This document shows, piece after piece, positions 24,029 through 35,668 of a stretch of DNA of 64,000 nucleotides (within the stretch, counting starts at the first letter, position 1; every line of letters starts with the position of its first letter). The notes beneath the pieces are model-generated. The model ran no database searches, was not told the origin of the DNA, and was given only the letters and a program-made list of their open reading frames with translations. The DNA is from Botryotinia globosa (lineage: Eukaryota > Ascomycota > Leotiomycetes > Helotiales > Sclerotiniaceae), in the NCBI GenBank assembly GCA_014898425.1, contig RCSZ01000020.1:310001-374000 (forward strand). The letters are read 5' to 3'. A program made the translations under genes and the position numbers.

Positions 24029-24762
24029 GTTACGAGAGATAGATGTGAATTGTGGAGATGGGGAAAGGGGGATGGATTTTGAATGAGGTGATGCGTGGGG
24101 GATCGTCATGTGGGCTTGATCAGAGGTTGTGAGAATTGAGAGGTGGATTATAACTGTCAGTTCGCAGAAGAGAACTGAATTGGATGTTGGTGTCTGTAAA
24201 TAGTTTGATTATTCACTTGAACTTGTATATATACAAGTAAATCACGTTTGATAATACAAGACATACCATTCGGGAATCAGTATTCTTGACTGCAGAACAA
24301 ATATTGTTGAGATAAAACCATTTCGAGATGTTCGCAATCGCGTTTACTTGGAAATAATCAAGAAGTGATATCCTCAATATTAGAGGCTCTCTGTTAGCTT
24401 CACAAGGTCCATGCGAAGTATAAACCAGGTCTTTCATGAACATAAACATGGGTAACAAGCAAATTGTTTAGAACTTATGTTCCAAATTCATCTTTGGTAC
24501 CAAGTTCTATGTAAATCTCTACGCATGTCCTTGAACACACCCTTCCATACATAGATTATTGTGCAGCTGGATGAAAATGGCTTTGATCTCAGAGCGCCAA
24601 GTATGCTGTTTAAAGATCTGATGTTGAAAACTTTCATGTATTGGATCTCGTTCTAACTTCTAAACATTGGAGAAATGTAAGATATTAAACAGTATGATAT
24701 AATCTACGCAGAATCAGTTTAGAATGACATCCAAAATGATGCTGTCAACATGGGATATCATA
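24029..24762. other. Intergenic, no supported gene
   Basis: Convergent spacer between the AA9 relic and the gene at 24763. It has a small palindrome CTTGTATATATACAAG near 24222. Nothing else was seen. Confidence 0.5.
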
Positions 24763-26156
24763 CTAAAATTTGACATGAGAAACTCTATGCTTAATAACCA
24801 AGTTTGTCTCTCTTTTTATACCATCCATCATTCTAATTTTTTCCGAGTCGCGATTTTCAACCTTCCAAACCCACGTAGGAGTACTAGGTGCCGTGCCACT
24901 GAATTCCTCCTCTTCCATCCTTATACCTTGTACAAATTCGCCATTCTCCCCAGTGATCATATTGTTCAACAGAGATATCGATCTATCCTGATTTTGAACA
25001 AAAGATGAAGTGAGAAATTTCCCATACTCGCATTCGACTTTCACACTGATCAATCTTTCGAATTTCGGCAACGAAAGTGTGAGAAACGTTTCGAATCCGC
25101 CTTTTACGTAGGAGAACATCTTGCGAAGTGTTAAATGACGGAGAGAAGAATAAAGAAGAGACATCTGGGTTGGAATCTGTGATAATGGCGTGAAGGTGGA
25201 ACTGAGAGTTGTATTAGTCGATGATTTTGTGGTACAAATTCAAATGGACAATCTGTGACTTTAAGTGTCTGAAACGACTCAACATTCCCAGAGTATTCAA
25301 TTATTCAAAGCGATAAATGGTCAAATGATCTTGAGAAGTGGAAGCTTTTGATTGTCCACCTACATTCTAGACTTTTAGAGGAGTGTTTTGGGGAAACTCA
25401 CGGTATAATCAGAAGTAATTTTCGAAACATCCCACATACTTCAGGATCGGCAGACTCGAGAGTTTTCACAATGTTATATGTGAATTGATTGATAGAATGA
25501 AAGGTGGTCTTTGCTTCATTATACAGGCTCTGCGCGCCGTATATCTTTAGGGCTCTGAGAAACACAGGTACCTTAGATGTGGATTTCTTTTTCGTCTTAA
25601 GAGGTCTGAGAAGAGTATATTCATATATCATTTTTCGGATTTCAACGGGAAGGGCATTGAACTTGAATTTTGTTTTCCGCATTTTTTCTGTGATATGAAT
25701 TCGCGAGGTTGAGATATCACTGATCTCCTGACCATCTCGAAGAGTCAATAGTTCTGATGACCATGCCTTTTTGGTCCAAAGATTGTTAAATTTGGACACT
25801 TGGTCGAGGTGACCGAATCGACTGAGAGCTTCGACGGGACGGCGAGTAATTTGGACTTGGGGCTGATGAGCTTCGTTCTCAGTCGTACTGTCACCGTTAT
25901 CCAGAAATCTTGTGTGAGTGGAAAAAACACCCGTCTGGTGAAGTTGGGTGACAAAATTTTCCGAATAATTGTTGATGGCGCCCATTGAATGAGGAAATGA
26001 GATAACTGGTAGGAGAAGTGTCGTTTTGACACCGTTTGAAGACTTATTATTCATCGCTATTCGCGTTTTATGACCAGAAGAATCATATTGTGCCGCCATT
26101 ATTGAAGGACTCCAGCCTGTCTGAGGTGACCTATTTCTGTGTAAAGTAGTTTGCAA
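24763..26156 (-). CDS. F-box-like/2EXR-like domain protein
   Basis: CDS is complement(join(24763..25201,25402..26156)), 397 aa. The intron starts GTGAGT and the acceptor TCTCAG at 25202-25207 keeps the frame; a nearer CACAG acceptor would break it. The first 140 residues are low-complexity. Then comes KFKFNALPVEIRKMIYEYTLL, the LP.EIR..IYE.. motif shared by fungal 2EXR, DUF7730 and F-box-like proteins. The rest (QSLYNEAKTTFHSINQFTYN, then MFSYVKGGFETFLTLSLPKF) resembles the usual follow-on of those families. No assigned function. Several in-frame ATGs exist upstream of the motif, so the start is uncertain. Confidence 0.62.
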
Positions 26157-26533
26157 AGATATCGGTTTCTTCTAGAATTGATCTCAAAAGCGTCGATTGA
26201 ATTCTAAGGTAAGAAGGGGGGAACTTCAGGTGTATGGAATGTGGGAATATGATTGTCCTTGTAGATGAAAAAATTGATATACACTCGGATTTTCGAAAAT
26301 TAATGCTCATTTGTGGAAATTGAAGAAGTTTAAGAATTACTGTTTGAAATGATAGCATCTTTACCTTGATTAGACCAAGGAGCTAACATAGCTGGACAGT
26401 TCTAGCTTCCAAGCCTAGTCATTTTAGACCGTTTCAATGCAGGCTTATTTGCGACATGAAGGTTTGGTATTTTGCCGAAGATGAAGCGTGAAGCGTGAAG
26501 CGCTGCAATACAGACTTTTAGAGAGTCTTCAGA
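26157..26533. other. Intergenic
   Basis: Short spacer carrying the upstream region of the 24763 gene and the 3' end of the AlkB-like gene. A small direct repeat (gaagcgt three times near 26482-26503) is present. Confidence 0.5.
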
Positions 26534-27954
26534 TCAAGAGATATCTTTGCCAGTCTTCGGATCACTGATCTCTGCCTCAGTTTTTATTTTATCGTGCCAG
26601 GCCGGATTACCATCGTCATCAAATTCAGCCCATTCAAAGTATGTGCAACCTTCTTTCCCGGGAACATTTCCCGCATGGCACATCCAAAAGTATCGACCTA
26701 AATTCTCCTTTTTCCTTTGCACAACTCTCAATACTGTCGGTACACCACATTTGCATTTTGGCGTGAATTTGGGATGTAATGAAGCTTTGTAATCGCGGTA
26801 GGTAATGTTGATTCGTCGGTTTCCAGAAATTGGATGAGGATCGACGGCTTGTGCTGGAGCGATACTGTGTTTCCAAGTTTCTTGCATTTCGGCATGCATG
26901 ATCAACAAGGAGTTATGGGGTAGGTGAATAGCTATTTGACCTTCGGCGTCGGAAGACTCCCTGCTTTTCTCTTTCGAGTCTGACTCTTGAGCGACTATTT
27001 TTCGAACACGAAACTCACGTGCCACACCTAAAGATATCGATCCTATGACAGCTCGTGGTCCAAGGTAGGTGAGCTGGTCACTATGATATCCCACACTCTC
27101 TGCACCACCGTTATAGCAGTTGACGAAAGCTGCATTTGGCTTCCATGTGTCCGATGATTGGTACTTGAGCTTCTGACCATTAGGATACTGTGTTCTGATT
27201 CGGGCTGCGACTTCTGAGTTGACAGCATGCTGAACTTTAGGCGAAACCTTTCTCATTTGTGGAGTAAGTTGACGGACATCCTGCATGTTATTAGTTTAGC
27301 AATCCGAGACTTCAAATTCTGAGCACTACTCACCGTTAGTAGAGCACCATTGTAAAGGTATTCTGTCTTTTGAGCCCTTTGCTCTTCCAAACTCTCAACA
27401 TAAAAGCAAGCTGTATGAGGACTTGTGACCACATTATCAAATAATTTAAAGGTCATCCTTTCGAAAGTTGGTGCTTCTTTCAACAATTCCTCAAGTAGCG
27501 TATTGGCCTCTTCTGCCGGTAAGAAGTTATGTATGATAGAACAAGGAGTGTGAGCTGCAACATCTTGAGGAGAATATAAATGAAGAGTTTTGCCTTTCCT
27601 AGACAAAGATTTAACTCGCTTTGTGGAGTTCTCACTCGAGATGAATTTAGAAAGAGAACTTTGATAACCTACCGTGGCTGATGGCTTCTTGGGTATCGGC
27701 ATAGAGGTAGTAGTATCTACAATAGATAGAGAACTTGAGGCCTTCTCAACATCACCATCATTTCCGAGCAACATTTCAAGAAGAACTTGTTGGTCGACTT
27801 CAGGGTGCAGAGATGATAATAGCGCCAGCTTGAACTCTGTTGATTCATCATCAGGAACAACGAGATCTTCAATGAGGCCGACTGTGTTTGAGTTAGGTGG
27901 TGACCGGGAAGAGACAGATAATTTCCGCTTTTTCCTTGATATGAAGGCATCCAT
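26534..27954 (-). CDS. AlkB-like 2OG-Fe(II) dioxygenase with CUE and GRF zinc finger
   Basis: CDS is complement(join(26534..27280,27334..27954)), 455 aa. The join GALLT+DVRQLTPQMRK is clean (GTGAGT..GCAG). Domains: N-terminal PIP-box-like MDAFISRKKRK; a CUE-like ubiquitin-binding helix set (FKLALLSSLHPEVDQQVLLEMLLGN..GDVEKA, about aa 37-75); the AlkB dioxygenase core with GYHSDQLTYLGPRAVIGSIS (HxD iron ligands, about aa 275) and distal HSI...NRRINITYR (iron His, then the 2-oxoglutarate arginines); and a C-terminal GRF zinc finger (KCKCG...WMCH...GC.YFEWAEFD). It would oxidatively remove alkyl groups from DNA or RNA bases. The ATG was chosen at MDAF; an in-frame ATG at 28146 is less likely. 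It diverges from PEX7. Confidence 0.88.
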
Positions 27955-28352
27955 AATAGCGACGACTTGTTCTCCAAGGTACAGTGTGTGTTTGATCGAA
28001 ATCGAGATCCACTGCTGGTTCTCTTTGGCTAACGGCGTACCCGAATTTAGGCAAACTTTCCCAATGGAATTTGCTAATATGACTGGAGTGCAACAATGCC
28101 AGGGATTGCGAGCTTTTGTAGGTGCTAGCAAAACCAATCGCATCAATCCAACATAGGTATATAAATTGGCTTTCCCCTACGGCCTTGGATCATATATTCA
28201 AAGTTTCAAACATCACGATAGTCACGTGTGAGATTACTCAGCCGAATAACTCCTCGGCATAGATTGGTGGTGGGGTTTCCCTTGCCTTACCAACAGCAAT
28301 ACATACAATCGCAAAGTCGAAGTTCGGCGACAATCCCCCTTTCGCAATAATC
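27955..28352. promoter_or_regulatory. Bidirectional promoter region between AlkB-like gene and PEX7
   Basis: 398 bp between two divergent ATGs. It must hold both promoters unless the longer AlkB start is used. TATATAAA-like ATATAAATT occurs near 28160. No specific factor site is claimed. Confidence 0.5.
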
Positions 28353-29537
28353 ATGGAGTTTATTACTCGAGGCTTCAAGGGCTCTGCTGTCAAATATTCT
28401 CCCTTCTTCGATAACAGAATTTGTGTGACGGCTTCTGCCAATTATGGGCTGGTAGGAAATGGGAGACTTTATAGCTTGATGTTGACTCCGCAAGGTATTC
28501 AAGTACAGAAAACGTAGGTAATGTTCGGGGGTTGACTCGGATTTTACCAATTCTGTCGTTTTCATAGCTCCTGCTGACCACGATCCTTTCTCATAATATA
28601 GTTTCGATACTCAAGATTCCATTTACGATTTAGCATGGTCCGAATCAAACGAAAACCAAGTCGCTGTCGCATGTGGTGATGGAAGCGTCAAATTATTTGA
28701 TACCGCAATTCACGAACCATTTCCCGTCGCAAACTTTCATGAACATGGTCGCGAAGTGTTTGCTGTCCATTGGAATTTGGTCTCGAAAGATACATTTGTT
28801 TCAAGCTCTTGGGATGGCACAATTAAACTGGTACGAGGGTCTCCTGGCTTTGAGCGTAATTGTGTCATCGACAAAATTGCTAACTCTTCTACCATCAGTG
28901 GAACCCAAATCGCACAAGCTCGGTTCTCACACTACCTACACATTCTTGCACATATAGTGCTGCCTTCTCTCCTCATTCACCGTCCATCATATCATCTGTC
29001 TCCTCAGATTCGCATTTAAGAATATTTGACCTACGTACCCCTTCCTCGGCTTCCAATCATTTAGTCTCACTTATTCCAGTCCATGGTTCCTCACCGAGTG
29101 CAGGCTCTCTGGGAACAGTAGGAAGTAATCGTCAAGTTTCGCCTCCAACCGAAGCTCTCACCCATGATTGGAATAAATATCGTGAGGGGGTTATCGCAAC
29201 GGCTGGTGTCGATCAAGCGATTCGAACTTTCGATCTTCGCAACGTGGGTGGTGGACCTGTCGCCGTTTTAAGAGGACATGAATATGCTGTTCGAAAACTG
29301 GTCTGGAGTCCTCATCTTAGCGATACCCTCTTGAGTGCCAGTTATGACATGTCTTGTCGCATCTGGACTGATGGTACGATGAATGCCACCATGCCTCGTC
29401 AAATCGGTCGAATGGATGCCCACACCGAATTCGTACACGGTGTTGATTGGTGTCTCTTCGGGGAAGGTTGGTGCGCCAGCACTGCTTGGGATGAAAGATT
29501 ACTGGTCTGGGATGTTCGCTCTGTTATGACCGCATAA
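28353..29537 (+). CDS. PEX7: Peroxisomal targeting signal 2 receptor, PEX7
   Basis: CDS is join(28353..28513,28602..28830,28899..29537), 342 aa. All introns are GT..AG and the total length is a multiple of three. This is a WD40 protein. The N-terminus MEFITRGFKGSAVKYSPFFD is followed by VTASANYGLVGNGRLY, then DSIYDLAWSE, CGDGSVKLFD, REVFAVHWN and SSSWDGTIKLWNPNRTSS. Later come HLRIFDLR, ALTHDWNKYREGVIATAGVD, RGHEYAVRKLVWSPH, SASYDMSCRIW, DAHTEFVHGVDWCLFGEGW and the terminal WDERLLVWDVRS. These are PEX7 hallmarks, and the length is normal. PEX7 binds the N-terminal PTS2 signal of matrix enzymes in the cytosol and, with a co-receptor, delivers them to the peroxisome. No lesion was seen. Confidence 0.95.
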
Positions 29538-30822
29538 TTCTTGACACAGTTCTCCTTTCTTTGCTTCTTCTTCTTCGATTTTCTTTCTTCTGAAGTCTAA
29601 TGGAACCTTCCTTTCTTTCTGCATGCTTTGGGAAATCACATGTCCTTGGGAGCGATATGATACCACATGAATGGCGTTTTACCTTTAGGTGTGAGGGATA
29701 TGAAAATGGAAATTTCTATAGACCAGAGTCTTTGATGTAGAATCTACGCGTGGATATTCCGTTCTGGATTGTTGGGTATCGGGGTATCGGGGTACTGGGA
29801 AATTAAGAGAAGAGCGCATCGCGCATAGATAGATACATATATATATATACACTTTTCCAGCGGGGAGGGTTCAAAGCGATGGAAAAACTTGGTATAGATT
29901 AATATAATTAAATTATCTGCATACCTGCTTAGTATTCATTTAGCCAACGTTTTCTTCGTTGTGATTAGAACGATATTGTCTAGATATGAATGCAAGGAAG
30001 AAAGCAAGTATATACTATCTTGTAAGGAAGTATTCACAAGTGGCTTCTTGATAATACCCCCCTTAACCTTTGCAAGGCTCCTTTACCATAATCTCATCAC
30101 GCAACCTCATTCATCATTCATCTTTTGTAAAATTGCATCTAGTGTTCATCACAAAATCAAAAAATAAGAATAGGAATAAAAGCACATACATATACATAGT
30201 ACCGGGAAATGTTGGTAAAATAAAGAGTAGAATTATGCCTATCCTAACGATTCCCCATCCACTCACTCACTCATTTATCCGCTATGCCTTTGCTCTACCT
30301 CCTCCACCTTGAATCTATCCACCCCCAACTTTTCACCATAAAAATTTCATTCCCTTTTCTCCATCCCATCCCATACCTTCAAAAGAGTCTCCTCATTATC
30401 CATCCAACCCCTAAGTTATACATAGGTATTTAGGTAGGTATACAAGGGAGCATTGAGCTTGCTGAATGAACTGCAGCTATCGTCGCTCCCAAACAAGAAA
30501 CGCCTAAGCTCCATCCCCCCCTTTTGCCCATTTTTGCATCCTTCCTATCTATTTGCTATAATTTTCCAACAAGAATCGAAGAATTGTATGTATCGTACAG
30601 GCATAAATTTGAGTGTTGTTTCCCCCCAAATTCCTTTCCCGAATCTTGCATATGGCAAATCTCTTTGCGATCTTGTACCGGTCAAAAATGTGACAAAATC
30701 AAGTAAAACAAAATGAGCCGAGACAAGGCAGAATGGAAAGGAGAGAGGAGGAATGAGAGGGAAAGGAAGTAGTGATACACAAGCAAGCGATTTAGTCAAA
30801 CAAATCAAGTAGCAAACCTTGT
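29538..30822. other. Intergenic between convergent PEX7 and helicase genes
   Basis: 1.3 kb of 3' flanks. Short frames only; an (AT)n run lies near 29840-29852. No RNA gene recognised. Confidence 0.5.
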
Positions 30823-32961
30823 TTAAAAACTTGAAGATGAACCAAATCCTCCTTTAGAACCACCTCTTCCACCACTTCCACCATTTCTTCCACCATTTCT
30901 TCCACCATATTTTCCACCAATTCTTTCACTATTTTTTTCACCTCTTCTTCCGCCAAATCCTTTACTGCCTCCACTTCCACCACCTCGGCCACCACCGAAT
31001 CCTCTTCCTCCACTGGATCCACCACTTCCAAATCCTCTTCCTCCACCACTGCTTCCGAATCCTCGTCCACCACCACTGCTGCTTCCGAATCCTCGTCCAC
31101 CACCACTGCTGCTTCCGAATCCTCGGCCACCACCAAGATTGTCATCATTCTCGCGAGGTTCATTTCCAACGTTAACGCCTGGAATTCTATCAATTCCCAA
31201 TTTGCGTGCAAGACTAGGGGCAATCATAGGAGGTTGCTCCCAGCCCCAACCAAATTTGGCCCAGTTGCTCATTTCTTCCATCATTGCCCTAAGGCTTGCA
31301 TCCTTCGGGGCTTGGCCGAGTGCTCCCATATATGCGTCGACTTTGGTTTCACGGTCAACTCTCTTGGTTGCTTGACCGACTTCGTTAAGGATTTCCGCGA
31401 TTGTGGCTGGTAATTGAGCATCTTGTTTCATATCGACAAAGGGAGTCTCGAGTGTACGATCGGGTGTGATTGGAAGATTGGTCAATGTTCGACGAGCTCT
31501 AGGAATTTCAGATTGTGTCAATATGAGCCATCCTTCTCCTTCCTTGCCTCCTCTTCCAGTTCGTCCTACACGATGAATGTATGTATCTTTGTCTTTAGGG
31601 ACACTGATTTGAATGACGTGAGTTACATTGGGGAAATCCATTCCTCTAGCTGTAACATCACTGGATAACATGACAGCAGACTTGGCACGACGGAATCTGT
31701 CTGTAACTCTAGTTCTTCTTTCTTGTGTGAGCTTGCCGTGAATAGCAGAAACCTCAATTGAATGAAGGGAATCTATTCCTTTCATAATCTCTCCAGCCAA
31801 TTGAACGTTTGAGGTTGAGTTGAAGTATACGATGGCCTTGAATGGAGAGGAACCTTTGGTGTTAGCCTTTTCAATTCCTTTCTTGCAAATTTCGACCAAC
31901 GCTGGCATGATGTTCTCCATTCCAGTAGCAGTGACAATCTTTTGAGGGATTCTTTCGTGTGTGGCTACATCTCCTGCCTTGACGGTTTGAATGAATTGAT
32001 AATCTGGTTTCAAGATTCTTCTAACGAGACCCATAACCTCTCTTGGAACAGTGGCGGAAAATAATAATGTTTGTCGGTCAACTTCCTTTCGTGTAGGTAA
32101 GAGCTCTTGGATGTTATCGATATCCTTAGAGAATCCATCATCCAAAAGTCGATCAGCTTCATCGAGAACCAAAGTTGTTAATCCTGGAGCAGATACTTGA
32201 CTGTATTCATCGGTCAAAAGATCTTGAAGTCTTCCTGGGGTTCCGACAAGGATATGACAACCCTCATGTTGAACTTTTCTGAGCATCTCCCTCTTACTAG
32301 ATCCTCCGACTGCAACTTGCACAATCAAATCTGTATTTCTTGTAATCTTGACTGCCTCGACGGCAATTTGTTCTGCCAATTCACGGGTAGGTGAAATAAT
32401 GATTGCGCGGATATCGGAAGCTCTTGCTCTGGAATAACGTTGACGAGATGCAAGCTCAGGGCTCTTCTCGAGAATATTTTGGATAGTAGGAAGTAAGAAA
32501 CCAATTGTCTTTCCGGTACCAGTTCGTGCTTGTGCAATACTATTATTGGACTGATTAGTATAAGACTCTCAAGTCCAGATGTTTTCTCCAAGAACTCACA
32601 TATCATGTCCTTGTAAAGCTTGGTTGATAGTTAAAGTTTGGACTTCTGTCATAGTCTCGAGTTTCATAGTTTTGATGATTTCATCAACAACATTTGGGTG
32701 AACCAAGCCATGTTTGGTGAGTTCATCGAAACGATTGATGACTTTATTTTCTTGAACGACGGCAGCTTCTTGAGTGGCAGCACTTTGTAATTGTGAAGCA
32801 GAAGATACATGTAACCATCTTGACTCCAAAACTGGCAATGAAGTCTTTTTTGAAACAAGAGAAAGAGTTGAAGGTCTGGTTGAAGGAATTCGAATGGTTG
32901 AAGGGACTGCGCGAAGGGCTCTGGATATTGAGGCGGGACCTCTTCTGCAGACGGAAAACAT
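30823..32961 (-). CDS. MSS116: Mitochondrial DEAD-box RNA helicase, MSS116-like
   Basis: CDS is complement(join(30823..32539,32600..32961)), 692 aa. The intron join yields LQGHDIIAQARTGTGKT. The N-terminus (MFSVCRRGPASISRALRAVP) is Arg/Ser-rich with no acidic residue for about 45 aa, like a mitochondrial presequence. Helicase motifs in order: I ARTGTGKT, Ia PTRELAEQ, Ib GTPGR, II VLDEADRLL, III SAT, IV IVYFNSTS, V DVTARGMDFP, VI HRVGRTGRGG. The C-terminal about 95 aa is Gly/Arg/Ser-rich with GGGRGFGSSS repeats. Mss116-type proteins remodel group I/II introns and assist translation in mitochondria. The intron falls in the motif I region. The gene is intact. Confidence 0.92.
31044..31134 (-). 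repeat. 30-bp tandem repeat in the helicase C-terminus
   Basis: About three copies of a unit reading CCACCACTGCTGCTTCCGAA on the plus strand, extended by TCCTCGTCCA. Each encodes one GGGRGFGSSS decapeptide. The copies are nearly identical at DNA level, which points to recent duplication or gene conversion. Confidence 0.75.
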
Positions 32962-33698
32962 GATTGAATACTGATCCGTATACGGATAAAAATTGAGAAG
33001 GTAGTATTAACAATTCAATTGATGTTATGACTTTTAAATTCAACAGTATAAAAGTCAAAGTGGCGATTGAATGAAGGTGTCGAAGTCGCTGAAGTCCCCT
33101 CTGCAAAAACTAGACATGAAGTTTCTCTTCCACCAGAACTTTTTTTTTGACGCTAATGAGTTTATCGTGTGCCGCTAGTATGTAGATAGCTAGATCACTC
33201 AGCACGTGATGACCAGCCCTTATCGGATACCAAGCGAAAAACAGATGGGAGGAGAGATGAACCGGCCATCTACCAGACTTGAATCCGAAGACGATGATGA
33301 AGTATCTTGATATCCTTTTAGCTCAATCTTCCTGTTCAAAATAAGCTACAATGGTTATCCGAAGGTTTCATGCACGGCAGGTCAGAGAAGATGGCGGTAG
33401 ATCATCAAATTACAATCGTTCGAGCGCAGCGAGCTATGGGGGTTTGGGAGCTCGCCCCCATGACTACCAAATGAATCCCCTCTACTAACACCACCAAAAC
33501 ATACTGAGAATCCTAGTTTATTGGCTTGTATTGATACATTAAAATATATAAGTCCTTCTATCCTACCTACTCCTAGTACCAGTGATTATCGTATATTCGG
33601 AAAAAAAACCCCCGTTCTATACATGGGTATCACCATTAATCTATCGTCAAAAATTAACCCCGCCAGATATATTTTGCTTCATAGACGTCTCCTCCTAT
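32962..33698. other. Intergenic; helicase 5' flank and a GC-rich structured element
   Basis: No gene. A GC-rich patch at 33419-33461 can form two interleaved stems: GCGAGCT (33429-33435) with AGCTCGC (33449-33455), and ATGGGGG (33436-33442) with CCCCCAT (33455-33461). Confidence 0.45.
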
Positions 33699-34838
33699 CT
33701 ACTTCTTTTTAGACGAGGTACCATTCCTCGCACCCAACATTATCAATCCCTCACTAACACCTTCATGTACACCCCCAGTAACTCCCTCAACAATCCAAGC
33801 CGCCGCATCCGTAAGAGCTTGTCCAACTTTCCCATCACTCATTCCATAAACCGCGCCTGTAACTGCCAAGCTCGATTTTCCGATCGTGTCAACTGTTACT
33901 ATACCCTTGGACAGAACCTTTTCTGATATCTTATGAGTTCGATCGTATTGATATGCTGACGAGAGTATTTGTTTCAAATATGGTAAGATAAATTGGAACA
34001 ATATGAATAGTTGAATGATAATAGCTGCGATGCTTCTTTGAAGTAACGAAGAGGGTTCACCAGAATTTGAATCTTGACTATTTTCACTGGCGTAGGATTC
34101 TTCTTGTAGAGACTCTACTATTGCTGTTGGTATAGCACTTTGTAGGCTCATCTTTTCTTCTGTCGAAAGATCAGAGGGAAGAGCTCGGAGTAAGTAGGTC
34201 AAGGCGTGGATATAAAGTTGTCTCGCTAAGGAAGTTTTGCTAAATTGAGAAATGACTGATGATTCCTCGAATGAAAGAGCAAGAAGATTATATCCTATCA
34301 AACATCAATTAGTACCTTGGATCGCAGTGAATGTCGTAGCAATCGAACCTTGATTTGCAAATTTCCATGCAATGCCTGACTTCGTCTCAGACAATCCTAT
34401 CGTCTGGAGCTGCCCATTCTTGAGGGGTTGAGGAAAATCCTCATCGGAAGAGTGCGAATCGTCTATGAAATAGCTATCCGTTTCTCCATCACTAGATACT
34501 GATCTTCGTTCATTGACAAGGGTCATTGTTGACGACGACGATAGGGATCCTGGTGTACTTGCTCCAGATAAAGTGCTTTCAGATTTTCGGCCACTCACAA
34601 ATCCATATATGTCAACAGTCTTTCGAATTGATGGTATACGGGGTAACCGTGATTGTACGATATTTGGAAGCATTGAATAAAGCATTGAAGCTTCTTTTGA
34701 AGTTTGAGTAAAGGTGGGTGGATATTGTTGGCTCTGCATCATAAATTTCGGATCCTCAAAGGATATGGTTTTGTCTTCTTGTAGATATGACTCTCGAGAA
34801 ATATTCAGTTTGGAACGACGGGTAGATCGTGAGTACAT
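33699..34838 (-). CDS. Uncharacterised fungal protein with a hydrophobic central segment
   Basis: CDS is complement(join(33699..34294,34349..34838)), 361 aa. The 54-nt intron has donor GTTCGA, branch-like TACTAAT and acceptor TAG; joining gives WKFANQGYNLLALSFEESS. The N-terminal half is polar and Ser-rich (LSGASTPGSLSSSSTMTLV, VSSDGETDS). The C-terminal half has helices, a hydrophobic stretch SIAAIIIQLFILFQFILPYL that may cross or touch a membrane, and a Gly/Val-rich end (AWIVEGVTGGVHEGVSEG) finishing in basic TSSKKK. No domain was recognised. The start at MYSRSTRRSK is a choice; an in-frame ATG at 34943 would add 35 residues. Confidence 0.68.
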
Positions 34839-35668
34839 TATATACATCAGATATCTATGATGGTGGAAAGCAAATGTACGGAAGGAGGTTCTTGAGAAAC
34901 ATATGTAAGATGTTGCAAGCAAATTTTTGTTAAACACAAACAAGGATTTCCGGTCGAATATGATGGATGGATGGTCTTGGTCCAGGACGAACGTTTCCGG
35001 AATAGTTGCAGATGAGTGAATTTTCCTTCACAGCCAAGATTAATCTGTACGGTTATGGTAGTTGCTGTATGGATGTATCAAGTCAAACCTGGAATGGAGA
35101 GAAAGTTGAATTTGGAATATCATGGATGAATATGAATATATATATTCGTATATATATTCGTATATATATTCGTATATATATTCGTATATATATATATATA
35201 TATATATATCTTGAAGAGAAAGAGAACATGTACGAGGAGTGAATGTAAACTTCATAATGAAAATGGGGAAACGAATATTTCTACGAGACGGACGATAAGA
35301 ATGTTCGTTGCTATCGCAAGAAAGAAAAACAGTTTCTTGCATGTGAAAGTGGCTTAAAATAGGTCAACAATCACGTGGATGAAACATAACCAATGATAGT
35401 CTTTGCACGATTGTCTGGTATGACAACCATGGGAATTTAGAATGATACGACGATCAATAAGTCTATTCCCTGTGGATAGTGTGAATAGTAAGTATAATTT
35501 GCGTAGAATACAAAGTGATAATGTGAGGAAATATGGCCTTTTTGAAGATTGAATCCAGATACTTGCCCCTCAGCCCCTTCAACGACTTTCCACAATCCAA
35601 CCGAATGCGTCCCCCCGTCCGTCCCCGCCTCTCCATTTATGATGACCTCGAGAACATACCTACGTCGA
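34839..35668. other. Intergenic with microsatellite
   Basis: Upstream region of the 33699-34838 gene and 3' flank of the GFA gene. Apart from the 12-bp repeat at 35137-35209, nothing was seen. Confidence 0.5.
35137..35209. repeat. 12-bp microsatellite (TATATATATTCG)n running into (TA)n
   Basis: Four copies of TATATATATTCG followed by about 12 TA pairs. It lies about 300 bp upstream of the start of the gene on the minus strand. Confidence 0.85.

Noticed and set aside
24205..24260. Small palindrome CTTGTATATATACAAG as a mobile-element end
   Set aside because: Only 16 bp, no second end and no duplication. Common in AT-rich spacer.
30792..31223. 143-codon frame rich in Glu/Val/Asp, same strand as the helicase
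   Set aside because: It is a shadow frame of the repeat-coding helicase C-terminus. The low-complexity composition is a by-product of the repeats.
34295..34315. A 21-nt ultra-short intron (GTACTA...GATAG)
   Set aside because: It keeps the frame but is below any intron size expected in fungi. A 54-nt intron using the upstream GT also keeps the frame and places TACTAAT at a normal branch distance.
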